Shown: positions 9,371-19,916 of the stretch, one piece after another | Layout: the number at the start of each line of letters is the position of its first letter | Numbering within the stretch: position 1 is the first letter of the stretch | Origin: Klebsiella electrica | GTDB taxonomy: Bacteria > Pseudomonadota > Gammaproteobacteria > Enterobacterales > Enterobacteriaceae | NCBI RefSeq assembly: GCF_006711645.1 | Contig: NZ_CP041247.1 | Span: 4,154,001-4,218,000, forward strand | DNA length: 64,000 nt | Direction: 5' to 3' | Program-made: the position numbers and the translations under genes | The notes under the pieces: generated by a model | What the model was told of the DNA's origin: nothing | What the model saw: only the letters and a program-made list of their open reading frames with translations | Database searches by the model: none

Positions 9371-10222
9371 TTACCCCGCCCGGTAATACGGCTTATCCCC
9401 CAGAATCGTCGCCCGGTGCATAATCCTGCGCTGCGGCAGGTAATCCGCATTCGCATAATGCTGCGTCACGCGGTTATCCCAAATCGCCACGTCGTTCGGC
9501 TGCCAGCGCCAGCGCACCTGAAACTCCGGCTTCGTGACGTGGGCAAACAGGAAACTGAGCAGCGTCGCGCTCTCTTTTTCCGTCACGTCGACAATGCGGG
9601 TGGTGAACCCTTCGTTAACAAACAGCGCCTGCTTGCCGGTCACCGGATGAGTCCGCACCACCGGATGCAGCAGCGGCGGGTTTTTCACGACCGCCTCCTG
9701 CCAGCGCTGATGCTCCTCTTCGCTTTTGCGGTATTTATACTCCTGGAACGATTTACGGAAATCATGTTCCGCCCGCAGGCCGCCTAGCAGCTGGCGAAAG
9801 GGTTCAGAGAGCGCCTCATACGCCGCAACACCGCTGGTCCACAGGGTATCGCCGCCGGTTGCAGGCAGCTCTTTTGCCGCCAGGATCGCCCCGGCGGGCG
9901 GCGTCTCGATAAAGGTGACATCGGTGTGCCAGTTATCGTTATCCGGCGGATTATCGTCGTGGGTATCGAGAACGATAATCTCATCCACGCCCGGCGCATG
10001 GGGATAAACCGGATGAATATGCAGGTCGCCAAAACGCAGGGCGAGATCCCGCTGCTGCCGGGGGGTGATATTCTGCTCGCGCAGGAACACCACCTGATGG
10101 CGCAGCACCGCGTGATACAGCTGCTCAAACTGGTTGTCGCTCAGCGGGCGGGTGATATCGACGCCGGATATCTGCGCGCCAATATATGGCCCCAGCGGGG
10201 TAATGCTTAAACGTTCGCTCAT
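9371..10222 (-). CDS. tauD: Taurine dioxygenase TauD
   Basis: TauD is an Fe(II)/2-oxoglutarate-dependent dioxygenase that hydroxylates taurine, releasing sulfite and aminoacetaldehyde so that taurine can serve as a sulfur source. Length is 283 residues as in E. coli, and the iron ligands coincide with the known ones: His99 and Asp101 in the HxD motif (NWHTD) and His255 (VTQHY); Arg270 would bind the 2-oxoglutarate carboxylate. The ATG overlaps the tauC stop in an ATGA, so it is the last gene of tauABCD. Expression is expected under sulfate starvation through Cbl/CysB, known for the family but not seen here. Confidence 0.97.
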   Translation of the reverse strand: MSERLSITPLGPYIGAQISGVDITRPLSDNQFEQLYHAVLRHQVVFLREQNITPRQQRDLALRFGDLHIHPVYPHAPGVDEIIVLDTHDDNPPDNDNWHTDVTFIETPPAGAILAAKELPATGGDTLWTSGVAAYEALSEPFRQLLGGLRAEHDFRKSFQEYKYRKSEEEHQRWQEAVVKNPPLLHPVVRTHPVTGKQALFVNEGFTTRIVDVTEKESATLLSFLFAHVTKPEFQVRWRWQPNDVAIWDNRVTQHYANADYLPQRRIMHRATILGDKPYYRAG

Positions 10223-11046
10223 TGGACTTCTCCATGCCAGGGCGTCAGGCGACGCTGCAACGCGCGCAGCCCCAGTTCCAGTAAAAAGGCGATGATCGCA
10301 ATCACCGCGATGCCGGCCAGCACCACATCGGTGGCGAGGAACTCACCGGCGGACTGCACCATAAAACCTAATCCGCGGGTGGCGGCAATCAGTTCGGCAG
10401 CCACCAGCGTTGACCAGCCCACCCCCAGCCCGATGCGCAGGCCGGTGAGAATTTCCGGTAATGCACCGGGCAAAATCACCAGCCACAGCACCTGCGCCCG
10501 GCTGGCGCCTAAAGATTGCGCGGCGCGAATACGCACCTGCTGGGCGCTTTTCACTCCCGCCAGCGTCGACATCACCACCGGCGCAAAAATCGCGAGATAA
10601 ATCAGTAAGATTTTGGGCGTTTCGCCAATGCCGAACCAAATGATCACCAGCGGCAGCCACGCCAGCGGCGGCACCGGTCGATACAGTTCGATCAACGGAT
10701 CGAGAATCCCGCGGATCGTCGGACTCAGGCCCATGGCGATCCCGACCGGTACGCCCAGGATCGTCGCCGCGACCAGAGCGATCGCGATCCGCGCCAGACT
10801 CGCCGCCAGATGCTGCCAGAGGGTGGCATCCATAAAGCCCTGCGGACCGGCAATGGCGATCAGTTTCTGTAATACCTGCTGCGGCGGCGGCAGAAACAGC
10901 GGGCTAATCAGCTGTAGGGCGGTAACCCCCCACCAGATCGCCAGCAGCACCGCCAGCGTGGCGAAACTCAGCGTCAGCTGGCGGGAGAGCGGCCAGCGCC
11001 ACTTCAGCGTCCGCGGCTGTGGTTTGTCATGAATCACCACGCTCAT
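10219..11046 (-). CDS. tauC: Taurine ABC transporter permease TauC
   Basis: A 275-residue inner-membrane permease, the usual TauC length, of the SsuC/TauC family. It has about six membrane segments and the ATPase-docking EAA loop ([20 protein letters not shown]). It starts in an ATGA overlap with tauB and ends in one with tauD, so translation is likely coupled. It forms the channel for taurine with TauA and TauB. Confidence 0.96.
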   Translation of the reverse strand: MSVVIHDKPQPRTLKWRWPLSRQLTLSFATLAVLLAIWWGVTALQLISPLFLPPPQQVLQKLIAIAGPQGFMDATLWQHLAASLARIAIALVAATILGVPVGIAMGLSPTIRGILDPLIELYRPVPPLAWLPLVIIWFGIGETPKILLIYLAIFAPVVMSTLAGVKSAQQVRIRAAQSLGASRAQVLWLVILPGALPEILTGLRIGLGVGWSTLVAAELIAATRGLGFMVQSAGEFLATDVVLAGIAVIAIIAFLLELGLRALQRRLTPWHGEVQ

Positions 11047-11810
11047 GAGAAGGCCTCCCGTTGTTCAAATACCCGGCTCAGGACATATTCACGCTGTGCG
11101 ATAAATTGCGGGTCCGATTTGATGCTGCGGCAGGGTTCGCCGGCGACAAAGCGGCGGCCAAAATCGAGCGGCAGCCGCTCCAGCACCCGGCCCGGTCCCG
11201 GCGACAGCAGCACCAGTTCGGTCGCCATAAATACCGCCTCTTCAATATCATGCGTAATCAGCAGCACCTGCTTGCCGGTCTCGTGCCACAGGGCAAGCAG
11301 CAGGGTTTGCATCTGTTCGCGGGTGAAGGCATCCAGCGCGCCAAACGGCTCATCCAGCAACAGCAGCTGCGGGTTTGCCGCCAGCGCACGGGCGATGCCG
11401 ACCCGCTGGCGCTGGCCGCCGGAGAGCTGCCAGATAAAGCGCTTTTCCGCGCCTTCGAGGCCGACTTTTTTCAGCATCCGCGCCGCGGTTTCCCGGCGGA
11501 CGGCTTTATCCTCGCCCGCCAGCTGGAGTCCCAGCGCGACGTTATCCTGTACGTTGCGCCACGGCAGCAGCCCTTCATGCTGAAACACCACGCCGCGCTC
11601 GGCGCCCGGCCCTTGTACCCGCAGGCCTTCAAGGGTGATGCTGCCGTGCTGATAAGGCACGAATCCGGCAATCAGATTCAGCAGCGTGGTTTTCCCGCAG
11701 CCGGAGGGGCCGAGGACCACCAGCAGTTCGCCGCTGTCCAGCGTCAGGTTGATATCCGCCAGCGCTGGTTTGCCGCCGTAGTCGGCGGAAAGATGCGAGA
11801 TTTGCAGCAT
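11043..11810 (-). CDS. tauB: Taurine ABC transporter ATPase TauB
   Basis: A 255-residue ABC ATPase. Visible motifs are Walker [10 protein letters not shown], signature [15 protein letters not shown], Walker [13 protein letters not shown] and the H-loop histidine in [10 protein letters not shown]. It powers import of taurine through TauC. It lies 10 bp after tauA and overlaps tauC by 4 bp. Assignment to taurine rather than alkanesulfonate rests on the flanking tauD and tauA. Confidence 0.96.
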   Translation of the reverse strand: MLQISHLSADYGGKPALADINLTLDSGELLVVLGPSGCGKTTLLNLIAGFVPYQHGSITLEGLRVQGPGAERGVVFQHEGLLPWRNVQDNVALGLQLAGEDKAVRRETAARMLKKVGLEGAEKRFIWQLSGGQRQRVGIARALAANPQLLLLDEPFGALDAFTREQMQTLLLALWHETGKQVLLITHDIEEAVFMATELVLLSPGPGRVLERLPLDFGRRFVAGEPCRSIKSDPQFIAQREYVLSRVFEQREAFS

Positions 11811-11820
11811 CGTGGCCCCC

Positions 11821-12783
11821 TTACTTCACAAAACGGTCGGTAACGTACTGGCTGTAATCGTTCCCGGCGGCGGGCACTTTGCCCTGTTCTTTAAGAAACT
11901 TCGCGGTGTCGATAATGGCTTGATTCACCGGCCCGTTCAGCTCCTGCACCTGCTGGGCGGCGGTCAGATAGGTATTGCCTTTTACCAGCCCCGGAACATC
12001 GGCATCCGGCACGCCGCTCAGGCGCGACAGCTTGCTAATATTATCCGCCTGCTTCAGCCACGCATCCGGGTTGGCAATATACGGTTGCTGGGCATCGATA
12101 GCGCTTTTGGCAAAGGCTTTCACAATCTCAGGGTGTTTCTCGGCAAAATCTTTGCGTACCACCCAGACATCCAGCGTCGGCGCGCCCCATTCCCCCACCT
12201 GGGATGAGTCGGTCAGCACTTTGCCCTCTTTTTCCAGTTCGTTCACTGCCGGCGCCCAGACGTAGGCGCCGTCGATGTCGCCGCGCTGCCAGGCGGCAAT
12301 AATCGCCGGCGGCTGTAGGTTGATAATCTGCACCTGGCCCGGCTTAATGCCCCAGTGTTTGAGCGCCGACAGCAGACTGTAATGGGTGGTGGAGATAAAA
12401 GGGACAGCGATGCGTTTGCCGATCAGGTCTTGCGGTTTGCTGATGCTCTTCTTCACCACCAGCGCTTCAGAGTTGCCAAGCTTTGACGCCAGCAGGAACA
12501 CTTCAATCGGCACCTGCTGCGTGGCGGCGACCGCCAGCGGGCTGGAGCCGAGGTTGCCGATTTGCACATCGCCGGAAGCCAGCGCCCGCACGATGCTTGA
12601 ACCGCTGTCGAATTTGCGCCAGTCGACGGTGGCGCCGCTCGCTTTGGCAAAGGTGTTATCCGCCTGGGCGACTTTCGCCGGTTCAGCGGAAGTCTGATAC
12701 GCGACGGTGACGTTGACCGCCTGCGCCTGAAATGCCGCCAGCGCCAGTGTGGCGATAAGTGTGATACGCGATGATAGTGCCAT
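11821..12783 (-). CDS. tauA: Taurine-binding periplasmic protein TauA
   Basis: A 320-residue periplasmic solute-binding protein with a signal peptide (cleavage near QAQAVNVTV). It belongs to the SsuA/TauA family of sulfonate-binding proteins; [15 protein letters not shown] and [13 protein letters not shown] are typical C-terminal blocks. First gene of tauABCD, preceded by an AAGCAG box and the AT-rich stretch 12830-12900, where a Cbl-activated promoter is expected. Confidence 0.95.
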   Translation of the reverse strand: MALSSRITLIATLALAAFQAQAVNVTVAYQTSAEPAKVAQADNTFAKASGATVDWRKFDSGSSIVRALASGDVQIGNLGSSPLAVAATQQVPIEVFLLASKLGNSEALVVKKSISKPQDLIGKRIAVPFISTTHYSLLSALKHWGIKPGQVQIINLQPPAIIAAWQRGDIDGAYVWAPAVNELEKEGKVLTDSSQVGEWGAPTLDVWVVRKDFAEKHPEIVKAFAKSAIDAQQPYIANPDAWLKQADNISKLSRLSGVPDADVPGLVKGNTYLTAAQQVQELNGPVNQAIIDTAKFLKEQGKVPAAGNDYSQYVTDRFVK

Positions 12784-13099
12784 AGTGTCTGCTTCCCATA
12801 GTTGTTATGGGTGCAGTATTTCCGGTGCGATACGTTTGATGAAGTAATTAAAAATTCTGGCTAAGAACAAAGCGTTTTTAGAAAAAAAACGGCAATGCTT
12901 ATACACAAAATCATTCAAGATGCGTCGAGGCGGCAAGGGAACGAATTTGTACAGCCGCAGGCTGCCCTCGCAGAGAGGCAGCCTGAAGGATGACGTGTAT
13001 TAAGATTTCGTTACATTCGTTACATATCCGCACCTCGAAGATTGCCAGCACAGCGGCGGCAGGCATCATAGGGCCATGATTCAGTAAGAGAGCAGAAAC
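12784..13099. repeat. Divergent tauA/uhpA-like intergenic region with a dispersed hairpin repeat
   Basis: This gap holds the tau promoter region and, at about 12914-13012, a GC-rich block unlike its surroundings. The block contains a perfect 9-bp stem (12958-12966 pairing with 12977-12985) flanked by CGTCGAGGCGGCAAGGGA and TGAAGGATGACGTG. It resembles a dispersed intergenic repeat of enterobacteria as I recall it. The region just before 13100 must carry the promoter of the response-regulator operon. A minus-strand open frame across it has no coding features. Confidence 0.55.
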
Positions 13100-13729
13100 A
13101 TGATTCGTGTGGTGCTGGTCGATGACCATGTGGTGGTGCGTTCCGGTTTTGCGCAGCTACTCAGCCTCGAAGAGGATCTTGACGTTGTTGGCCAGTTCAG
13201 CAGCGCGGCGCAAGCCTGGCCTGCGTTATTGCGCGATGACATCAACGTGGCGGTGATGGATATCGCCATGCCGGATGAAAACGGCCTCAGTTTGCTCAAG
13301 CGTCTGCGCGCGCAAAAGCCGCAGTTTCGCGCCATTATTCTCAGCATTTACGACACCCCGACGTTCGTACAGAGCGCGCTTGATGCGGGCGCCAGCGGCT
13401 ATCTGACCAAGCGCTGCGGACCGGAAGAGTTAGTGCAGGCGGTACGTTCCGTCGGCATGGGCGGCCATTACCTGTGCGCCGATGCACTCAGGGCGTTGCG
13501 CGGCGGGCAACAGCCGGCGCAGGTGCTGGAAGTGCTCACCCCGCGCGAGCGCGAAGTGTTTGATTTACTGGTCAAAGGCGACAGCGTAAAAGAGATTGCC
13601 TTCCAGCTCGACCTCAGCCACAAAACGGTACATGTTCATCGCGCCAACGTGCTGGGCAAGCTGCAATGCCAAAGCACGATTGAACTGGTGCACTTCGCTC
13701 TCGACCATCAGCTGCTGGCAGGGCATTGA
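13100..13729 (+). CDS. UhpA-like NarL-family response regulator
   Basis: A 209-residue regulator with an N-terminal receiver domain (acidic pair Asp8-Asp9, phospho-acceptor Asp54 in AVMDIAMPDENG, Lys in YLTKRCG). The C-terminal LuxR/NarL helix-turn-helix is LTPREREVFDLLVKGDSVKEIA. It resembles UhpA, which activates hexose-phosphate uptake. Its stop codon overlaps the start of the UhpB-like kinase, and the target is probably the downstream afuABC operon, a hexose-phosphate ABC transporter. It is not the uhpT-linked UhpA itself, since no uhpT lies nearby. Partner and target are inferred from gene order. Confidence 0.88.
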   Translation: MIRVVLVDDHVVVRSGFAQLLSLEEDLDVVGQFSSAAQAWPALLRDDINVAVMDIAMPDENGLSLLKRLRAQKPQFRAIILSIYDTPTFVQSALDAGASGYLTKRCGPEELVQAVRSVGMGGHYLCADALRALRGGQQPAQVLEVLTPREREVFDLLVKGDSVKEIAFQLDLSHKTVHVHRANVLGKLQCQSTIELVHFALDHQLLAGH

Positions 13730-15270
13730 TGTCGCGCAGCCTTCGCCATGGGGTCATTTCGCTGTTCATCGTCCTGGCCTGGGGTAGCGGCTGGCTGATG
13801 CTGTGGACGCTGGGGTTTTACCTGACCCATAGCGGCCAGCAGGCGGCGCTGTTTTTACCGCACGGCGTTTATCTGGCGCTGCTGATCCTGCTTTCGCGCC
13901 GCTACTGGCCCGCACTGGTGATCCCCCCTCTGCTGATGCTGCTCTGGCTGCGCGGCGAACAGCTGCTGAACGGCTATATTCTGCTGGCTGCGCCGTTGAT
14001 TAGCCTGCTCCCTGCCGCTCTCGCCCAACAGTTCTGGCATCGTTTTCCCCTCTACTGGCAGCGGCTGACGCTGCTGCTGGCGACGGTGACCGCAAGTTCG
14101 TTAATCAACACGGTCCTGCTCTCGCCGTGGGTCAAAAGCCCGGCGATGATGCTCGGGCTGGCCTCGTTTACCGGCGGCGTACTGCTGACCCCGTTCGTCT
14201 ATCTGGTTTTTGAATTTCTGCGCCAGCAGCACCGCTATCATCTGCTGGGGCTGGATACTAACAACCCGCCGCTGCGTACCTCGTTAATTATCTGGTGCAG
14301 CCTGTTCTTTATCATCGGCATCGGCACCCAAATGGTGCTGTCGCCGGAAATCGAGCGCCTGCTGTTAATTGTGGTGTTTTTGCCAAACGTGGTGATGGCG
14401 TGGAAGTTCGGCTGGCAGGGCGGCGTCCTCTCCGGCCTGCTGGGCAGCATGATGATCACCATCGCCCGCCAGGTTGGCGTCGGCTTCAGCAATCTGGTGG
14501 AGCTGGAAATTTTCCTGGCGACCCAGGCATTACTGGGGATTGGTCTGGGGATCGCCATCAGCCGCCAGCAGCACCTGGCGCAAAACCTGCACCACTACCG
14601 CCAGCGGCTGGAAACGGAGCTGGCGGCGCGACGGGCGCTGGCCGAGAAACTGGTGCATACCGAAGAAGATACGCGCAAGAGTCTGGCGCGCGAACTGCAC
14701 GACGAAATCGGCCAGAACATCACCGCCATTCAGATCCAGTCGCAGCTGGTGAAACGGGCGCGCGATCCGGCGCAGACTCAGGCCGCCGCCAGCCAGATCA
14801 ACGATCTCGCCCGCCGGATCCACCACTCTACCCGCCAGCTGTTGCGCCAGCTACGCCCCCCGGCCCTGGACGAACTGTCGTTTAAAGAAGCGTTGCACCA
14901 TCTGCTCAACGAGTTTGCCTTTGCCGAGCGCGGTATTCGTTGCCAGTTTGACTATCAGCTTACCGCCACGCCCGAAAATGAAACGGTGCGCTTCACTCTC
15001 TACCGGTTGTTACAGGAGTTGCTCAACAACGTCTGTAAACACGCCGGAGCCAGCGAGGTGCGGATTGTCCTGCGTCAGCAGGGAGATGTGCTGCATCTGG
15101 ACGTGACCGACAACGGTGTGGGGATCAGTGCCGACAACATGGCCGGTTTTGGCATTCAGGGGATGCGCGAGCGGGTCAGCGCCCTCGGGGGCGAGCTGAC
15201 GCTGGAATCGCAGCGCGGGACGCGGGTAATTGTTAACCTGCCCACAAATTTGCAACAAATCACCTTCTGA
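13729..15270 (+). CDS. UhpB-like membrane sensor histidine kinase
   Basis: The 513-residue kinase has an N-terminal hydrophobic MASE1-type sensor region of about eight membrane segments (residues 10-280). A coiled linker follows, then a HisKA_3 dimerisation domain with the phospho-acceptor His in ARELHDEIGQ (His324) and a HATPase_c domain (N-box LLNNVCKHA, G-boxes DNGVGIS and GFGIQGMRERV). This is the architecture of UhpB. ATG at 13729 overlaps the regulator stop (TGATG); a TTG one codon earlier is possible. By analogy it takes its input from the UhpC-like protein encoded next and phosphorylates the UhpA-like regulator. Confidence 0.88.
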   Translation: MSRSLRHGVISLFIVLAWGSGWLMLWTLGFYLTHSGQQAALFLPHGVYLALLILLSRRYWPALVIPPLLMLLWLRGEQLLNGYILLAAPLISLLPAALAQQFWHRFPLYWQRLTLLLATVTASSLINTVLLSPWVKSPAMMLGLASFTGGVLLTPFVYLVFEFLRQQHRYHLLGLDTNNPPLRTSLIIWCSLFFIIGIGTQMVLSPEIERLLLIVVFLPNVVMAWKFGWQGGVLSGLLGSMMITIARQVGVGFSNLVELEIFLATQALLGIGLGIAISRQQHLAQNLHHYRQRLETELAARRALAEKLVHTEEDTRKSLARELHDEIGQNITAIQIQSQLVKRARDPAQTQAAASQINDLARRIHHSTRQLLRQLRPPALDELSFKEALHHLLNEFAFAERGIRCQFDYQLTATPENETVRFTLYRLLQELLNNVCKHAGASEVRIVLRQQGDVLHLDVTDNGVGISADNMAGFGIQGMRERVSALGGELTLESQRGTRVIVNLPTNLQQITF

Positions 15271-15354
15271 CCAGGAAAAAGTCTTAGCCACTGCGGACTT
15301 TCTCTCATCCCCTTTCGAATTCACTTTCTTATAGTCAGCAAAACGGAGACGGCC

Positions 15355-16656
15355 ATGCACGCACGCTCAGCAAGCGACATCACCCAACATTACCGGACGC
15401 TGCGTCCACAATTGCTGATGTACATGGTGATCGGCTATGCCGCGTTTTATCTGACGCGTAAAAGCGTCAACTACGTGCTACCGGCGCTGCAAACGGATCT
15501 GGGGCTGGATAAAGGCGATATCGGCCTGCTGGGGTCGCTGTTTTACCTGGCCTACGGCCTGTCGAAATTTACCGCCGGGCTGTGGCATGACAGCCACGGG
15601 CAGCGCGGGTTTATGGGCGCAGGCCTGTTCGCCACCGGCCTGCTGAACGTGGTGTTCGCCTTTGGCGAGTCGTTACCACTGCTGCTGGCGGTCTGGACGC
15701 TGAACGGCTTCTTTCAGGGCTGGGGATGGCCGCCCTGCGCCCGCCTGCTGACCCACTGGTATTCGCGCAACGAACGCGGCTTCTGGTGGGGCTGCTGGAA
15801 TATGTCTATCAACATTGGCGGGGCGATTATCCCGCTGATTAGCGCCTTTGCCGCCCACTGGTGGGGCTGGCAGGCGGCGATGCTGATGCCAGGGATAATC
15901 AGCATGGCTCTGGGAATCTGGTTAACGCTGCAACTGAAAGGCACGCCAGAGGAAGAGGGATTGCCGTCAGTGGGCACCTGGCGTAACGACCCCTTAGAAC
16001 TGCGTCAGGAGCAGCAAAGCCCGCCGATGGGACTGTGGCAGATGCTGCGTACCACGATGCTGAAGAACTCCATGATCTGGCTGCTGGGCGTCTCTTACGT
16101 GCTGGTCTACCTGATCCGTATTGCGCTCAACGACTGGGGCAACATCTGGCTAACCGAGAGCCACGGCGTCAATTTACTCAGCGCCAATGCCACGGTGATG
16201 CTGTTTGAAGCGGGCGGCCTGCTTGGCGCGCTGTTCGCCGGTTGGGGGTCGGATCTGCTGTTCAGCGGCCAGCGGGCGCCGATGATTTTGCTGTTCACCC
16301 TGGGGCTGATGGTCTCCGTCGCCGCCCTCTGGCTGGCGCCGGTGCATCACTACGCGCTGCTGGCAGTCTGTTTCTTTACGGTGGGCTTCTTCGTTTTTGG
16401 CCCGCAAATGCTGATTGGCCTCGCGGCGGTGGAGTGCGGACACAAAGCGGCGGCGGGTTCAATCAGCGGATTTCTCGGCCTGTTCGCCTATCTGGGGGCA
16501 GCGCTGGCGGGCTGGCCTCTGTCGCTGGTCATTGAACGCTACGGCTGGTCGGGGATGTTCAGTTTGCTCTCGGTCGCCGCGGTACTGATGGGTTTATTGC
16601 TGATGCCGCTGCTGATGGCGAGCATTACTACCTCTGCTGCTCAAAGGATAAAATAA
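15355..16656 (+). CDS. UhpC-like MFS sugar-phosphate sensor/transporter
   Basis: A 433-residue major facilitator of the organophosphate:phosphate antiporter family with about twelve membrane segments. YAAFYLTRKSVNYVLPAL and FFQGWGWPPCARLLTHWYS closely follow the UhpC/UhpT family signature. UhpC senses external glucose 6-phosphate and controls UhpB; position after the kinase gene argues for the same job, with transport itself left to afuABC. The ATG at 15355 follows ACGGAGACGG. The stop overlaps the afuA start (TAATG), tying sensing and transport genes into one transcriptional order. Confidence 0.87.
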   Translation: MHARSASDITQHYRTLRPQLLMYMVIGYAAFYLTRKSVNYVLPALQTDLGLDKGDIGLLGSLFYLAYGLSKFTAGLWHDSHGQRGFMGAGLFATGLLNVVFAFGESLPLLLAVWTLNGFFQGWGWPPCARLLTHWYSRNERGFWWGCWNMSINIGGAIIPLISAFAAHWWGWQAAMLMPGIISMALGIWLTLQLKGTPEEEGLPSVGTWRNDPLELRQEQQSPPMGLWQMLRTTMLKNSMIWLLGVSYVLVYLIRIALNDWGNIWLTESHGVNLLSANATVMLFEAGGLLGALFAGWGSDLLFSGQRAPMILLFTLGLMVSVAALWLAPVHHYALLAVCFFTVGFFVFGPQMLIGLAAVECGHKAAAGSISGFLGLFAYLGAALAGWPLSLVIERYGWSGMFSLLSVAAVLMGLLLMPLLMASITTSAAQRIK

Positions 16657-17687
16657 TGAAAAAAACTCTGCTCACTACCCTGATAGCTTCCGGCATTGCG
16701 CTGGCGACATTAAGCGGCGCGGCGCAGGCCAAAGGTCGTCTGGTGGTCTATTGCAGCGCCACCAACGAAATGTGTGAAGCCGAAACCAAAGCCTTCGGCG
16801 AAAAATATGACGTGAAAACCTCGTTTATCCGCAACGGCTCCGGCAGCACGCTGGCGAAAGTCGATGCCGAGAAGAAAAACCCGCAGGCCGATGTCTGGTA
16901 CGGCGGTACCCTCGATCCGCAGTCCCAGGCCGGTGAAATGGGTCTGCTGCAACCCTATAAGTCGCCCAATCTTGCGCAGGTGATGGCGCAGTTCCGCGAT
17001 CCGGCGAAGCTGAAAGGCAACTACTCCTCGGCGGTGTACGTCGGCATCCTCGGCTTCGGCGTGAACACCCAGCGTCTGAAAGAGAAAAACCTGCCGGTGC
17101 CAAAATGCTGGAAGGATCTGACGAAAGCGGAATACAAAGGCGAAATCCAGATAGCCGACCCGCAAAGCTCCGGCACCGCCTATACCGCGCTGGCGACCTT
17201 CGCCCAGCTGTGGGGAGAAGACCAGGCCTTTGATTACCTGAAACAGCTCAACGCCAACGTCTCGCAGTACACCAAATCCGGTATCGCCCCGGCGCGCAAC
17301 GCCGCCCGTGGTGAAACCGCCATCGGCATCGGCTTCCTGCATGACTACTCGCTGGAAAAAGAACAGGGCGCGCCGCTGGAGCTGATCTCACCGTGCGAAG
17401 GCACCGGCTATGAAATTGGCGGCGTCAGCATCCTCAAGGGCGCGCGCAACCTCGACAACGCCAGACTGTTCGTCGACTGGGTGCTGTCAAAAGAGGCCCA
17501 GGAGCTGGCGTGGAAAAAGGGCAAATCCTATCAGATCCTGACCAACACCAGCGCCGAAACCTCGCCGAACTCGCTGAAGCTCGACGACCTGAAGCTTATC
17601 AACTACGACATGGATAAATACGGCTCAACCGACGTCCGTAAAGCGTTGATCAATAAATGGGTCAGCGAAGTGAAAATGGGTAAATAA
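16656..17687 (+). CDS. afuA: AfuA, periplasmic hexose-phosphate binding protein
   Basis: A 343-residue periplasmic binding protein with a signal peptide (cleavage after SGAAQAKG). Its fold family is that of iron(III)-binding proteins, so it was first named for ferric uptake. Work on Actinobacillus and Citrobacter rodentium showed that AfuA binds phosphorylated hexoses such as glucose 6-phosphate and fructose 6-phosphate, which fits the UhpABC-like genes directly upstream. The two cysteines in CEAETK and PCEGTGYE flank typical family blocks. Start overlaps the upstream stop. Ligand is from family knowledge. Confidence 0.9.
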   Translation: MKKTLLTTLIASGIALATLSGAAQAKGRLVVYCSATNEMCEAETKAFGEKYDVKTSFIRNGSGSTLAKVDAEKKNPQADVWYGGTLDPQSQAGEMGLLQPYKSPNLAQVMAQFRDPAKLKGNYSSAVYVGILGFGVNTQRLKEKNLPVPKCWKDLTKAEYKGEIQIADPQSSGTAYTALATFAQLWGEDQAFDYLKQLNANVSQYTKSGIAPARNAARGETAIGIGFLHDYSLEKEQGAPLELISPCEGTGYEIGGVSILKGARNLDNARLFVDWVLSKEAQELAWKKGKSYQILTNTSAETSPNSLKLDDLKLINYDMDKYGSTDVRKALINKWVSEVKMGK

Positions 17688-17699
17688 GCCCACACCATG

Positions 17700-17812
17700 A
17701 CTTCCTGACGTTAAGGTTACGTAGGCCGGGTAAGGCAACGCCGCCACCCGGCAATCATCGTCACCCTGAATGCCGGATGGCGCTCACGCTTATCCGGCCT
17801 GTTCGGGATTGA
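17700..17812. repeat. REP pair between afuA and afuB
   Basis: GTAGGCCGGGTAAGGCAACG-CCGCCACCCGGC and GCCGGATGGCGCTCACGCTTATCCGGCCTG are two classical REP palindromes of opposite type. They lie within an operon, where such elements can lower expression of downstream genes relative to the binding-protein gene. That effect is known for REPs and not shown here. Confidence 0.85.
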
Positions 17813-17826
17813 ACAGCGGAAAACGT

Positions 17827-19905
17827 ATGTCACACACACTTGCACTCCATCCCGGGAAAAAACGGGATGCGATATTCCTTTGGGTTTTGTTCGGCTGGCT
17901 GGCGTTCGCCCTGCTGCCGAGCTGGAGCCTGGATTACGGCCTGCTGGAATCCACGAGCGATGAAATCGTCGCGGCCTACGGCTGGTCGCAGTTGAATGTC
18001 AGCTGGCTGTGGTATCTCTTACCGAGCCTGCTGCTGCTTCGTCCATGGCAGGAAGCCGCGCGGGAGCAGCGCAGCCGCCACTACCTCGACGCGGGCTGGG
18101 CGTTGTTATGTATGGCGTTTATCGTCATCAGCGCCACCGTTGAAGGGCGCGGGTTAGGCTACGCCACTATCGTGCTGTTTGTCGCGCTGGGGGCTGTCAT
18201 GACCCTGGCGCTCACCCGCCTCGAATGGCTGGGCGGCGACCGCTTTGTGATCGGTTCGCTGGTCACCATCGTGGCGTTAATCGGCGTCTTTATCGTCTGG
18301 CCGAGCATCGCCATTTTCATCCCGATGTTCACCAACGACGCCGGCGAGTTTGCCCCGCTGGCGTTTATGAATGTGCTATCGCAGGCGCATATCATTCAGG
18401 TGATCCTCAACTCAATCGCGCTGTCAATTGCGGTAGGCATCGGCTGCACTTTCTTCGGCCTGGTGCTGGCGATTTACACCACCCGCATCGCTCAACGCAG
18501 CGCCGTTATCGGCCGCATCTTCTCGATTCTGCCGATCGTCACCCCGCCGTTCGTCGTCGGCCTCGGCGTCACCCTGATGATGGGCCGTTCCGGCTACGTC
18601 ACCGAATTGATGGTCGAGTGGTTCGGTTTGACCAATACCAACTGGCTGTACGGGTTTACCGGCATCTGGCTGGCGCAGGTGCTGGCGTTTACCCCAATGG
18701 CCTTTATGATCCTCGACGGGGCCATTAAAACCATTCATCCGTCGCTGGAAGAGGCGTCGTACACCCTGCGCGCCAGTCGCTGGCAGACGTTTAACGGCGT
18801 GTTTGTCCCCCTGCTGAAACCGGCGCTGGCGAATGCGTTTTTAATCGTCATCGTCCAGTCGCTGGCCGACTTCAGCAACCCGCTGGTGCTCGGCGGCAAC
18901 TTCGATGTGCTGGCGACGCAGATCTACTTCTATATCACCGGTTCACAGCTCGATTATCAGGCGGCAAGCACGCTGGGCGCGTTCCTGCTGCTGTTCTCGC
19001 TGCTGGTGTTCTGCATTCAGTATATGTGGATCGGCAAGCGCTCCTACGTCACGGTCTCCGGTAAATCCTATCGCGGCGACGTACAGCCGCTGCCGGTGAC
19101 GCTGGTCTGGGGCGTGATCGCTATTCTGGCGGTGTGGGTGGCCTTCAACGCCCTGCTCTACGGCAGCATTTTCTACGGCAGTTTTACCGTTAACTGGGGC
19201 GTGGACTACACCCTGACGCTGGATAACTTCATCAAGCTGTTCGGTCAGGGGATGAGCGACGGCGCATGGCCTTCGCTGCTCGATACCCTGCTCTACGCCG
19301 GGATCGCCGCGCCGATCACCGCCGCCTTCGGCCTGCTGATCGCCTGGATCGTGGTGCGCCAGCAGTTTAAAGGCAAAAAGACCATCGAGTTTACCACTAT
19401 GCTGTGCTTCGCGGTGCCGGGCACCGTGGCAGGTGTTTCCTACATCCTGGCCTTTAACAGCGCCCCGGTGTACCTGACGGGAACCGCGGCGATTGTCATT
19501 ATCTCGATGGTGATGCGTAACGTGCCGGTCGGTATTCGCGCCGGGATCGCGGGCTTAGGGCAGATAGACAAATCGCTGGATGAAGCCTCGCTCAGCCTGC
19601 GCGCCGGGAGCCTACGCACCATTACGCACATTCTGCTGCCGCTGCTGCGTCCGGCTATTCTCTCGGCGCTGATCTACAGCTTTGTGCGCGCCATTACCAC
19701 CGTCAGCGCCATTGTGTTCCTCGTCACGCCGGATACCCGTGTCGCCACCGCCTACATCCTCAACCGCGTGGAAGACGGCGAATACGGCGTGGCGATCGCC
19801 TACGGGTCGATTCTGATCGTGGTGATGCTGGCGATTATTTTCATCTTTGACTGGCTGATTGGGGAAGCGCGTATCTCCCGGTCTAAAGCCAAAAACCAGG
19901 CGTAA
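17827..19905 (+). CDS. afuB: AfuB, double-domain ABC permease
   Basis: The 692-residue permease contains two binding-protein-dependent transport halves in one chain, as in FbpB/AfuB. Each half has an EAA docking loop: [19 protein letters not shown] in the first and [19 protein letters not shown] in the second. Hydrophobic segments before the first half (residues about 15-130) add an N-terminal membrane region. The ATG at 17827 ([10 protein letters not shown]) is chosen; an in-frame codon at 17770 lies inside the REP. In E. coli K-12 this gene survives only as a remnant. Confidence 0.9.
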   Translation: MSHTLALHPGKKRDAIFLWVLFGWLAFALLPSWSLDYGLLESTSDEIVAAYGWSQLNVSWLWYLLPSLLLLRPWQEAAREQRSRHYLDAGWALLCMAFIVISATVEGRGLGYATIVLFVALGAVMTLALTRLEWLGGDRFVIGSLVTIVALIGVFIVWPSIAIFIPMFTNDAGEFAPLAFMNVLSQAHIIQVILNSIALSIAVGIGCTFFGLVLAIYTTRIAQRSAVIGRIFSILPIVTPPFVVGLGVTLMMGRSGYVTELMVEWFGLTNTNWLYGFTGIWLAQVLAFTPMAFMILDGAIKTIHPSLEEASYTLRASRWQTFNGVFVPLLKPALANAFLIVIVQSLADFSNPLVLGGNFDVLATQIYFYITGSQLDYQAASTLGAFLLLFSLLVFCIQYMWIGKRSYVTVSGKSYRGDVQPLPVTLVWGVIAILAVWVAFNALLYGSIFYGSFTVNWGVDYTLTLDNFIKLFGQGMSDGAWPSLLDTLLYAGIAAPITAAFGLLIAWIVVRQQFKGKKTIEFTTMLCFAVPGTVAGVSYILAFNSAPVYLTGTAAIVIISMVMRNVPVGIRAGIAGLGQIDKSLDEASLSLRAGSLRTITHILLPLLRPAILSALIYSFVRAITTVSAIVFLVTPDTRVATAYILNRVEDGEYGVAIAYGSILIVVMLAIIFIFDWLIGEARISRSKAKNQA

Positions 19906-19916
19906 TGGAGCGCACT

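Noticed and set aside
12911..13129. A 72-codon frame before the response regulator
   Set aside because: It covers a hairpin repeat and the regulator start, without a ribosome site.
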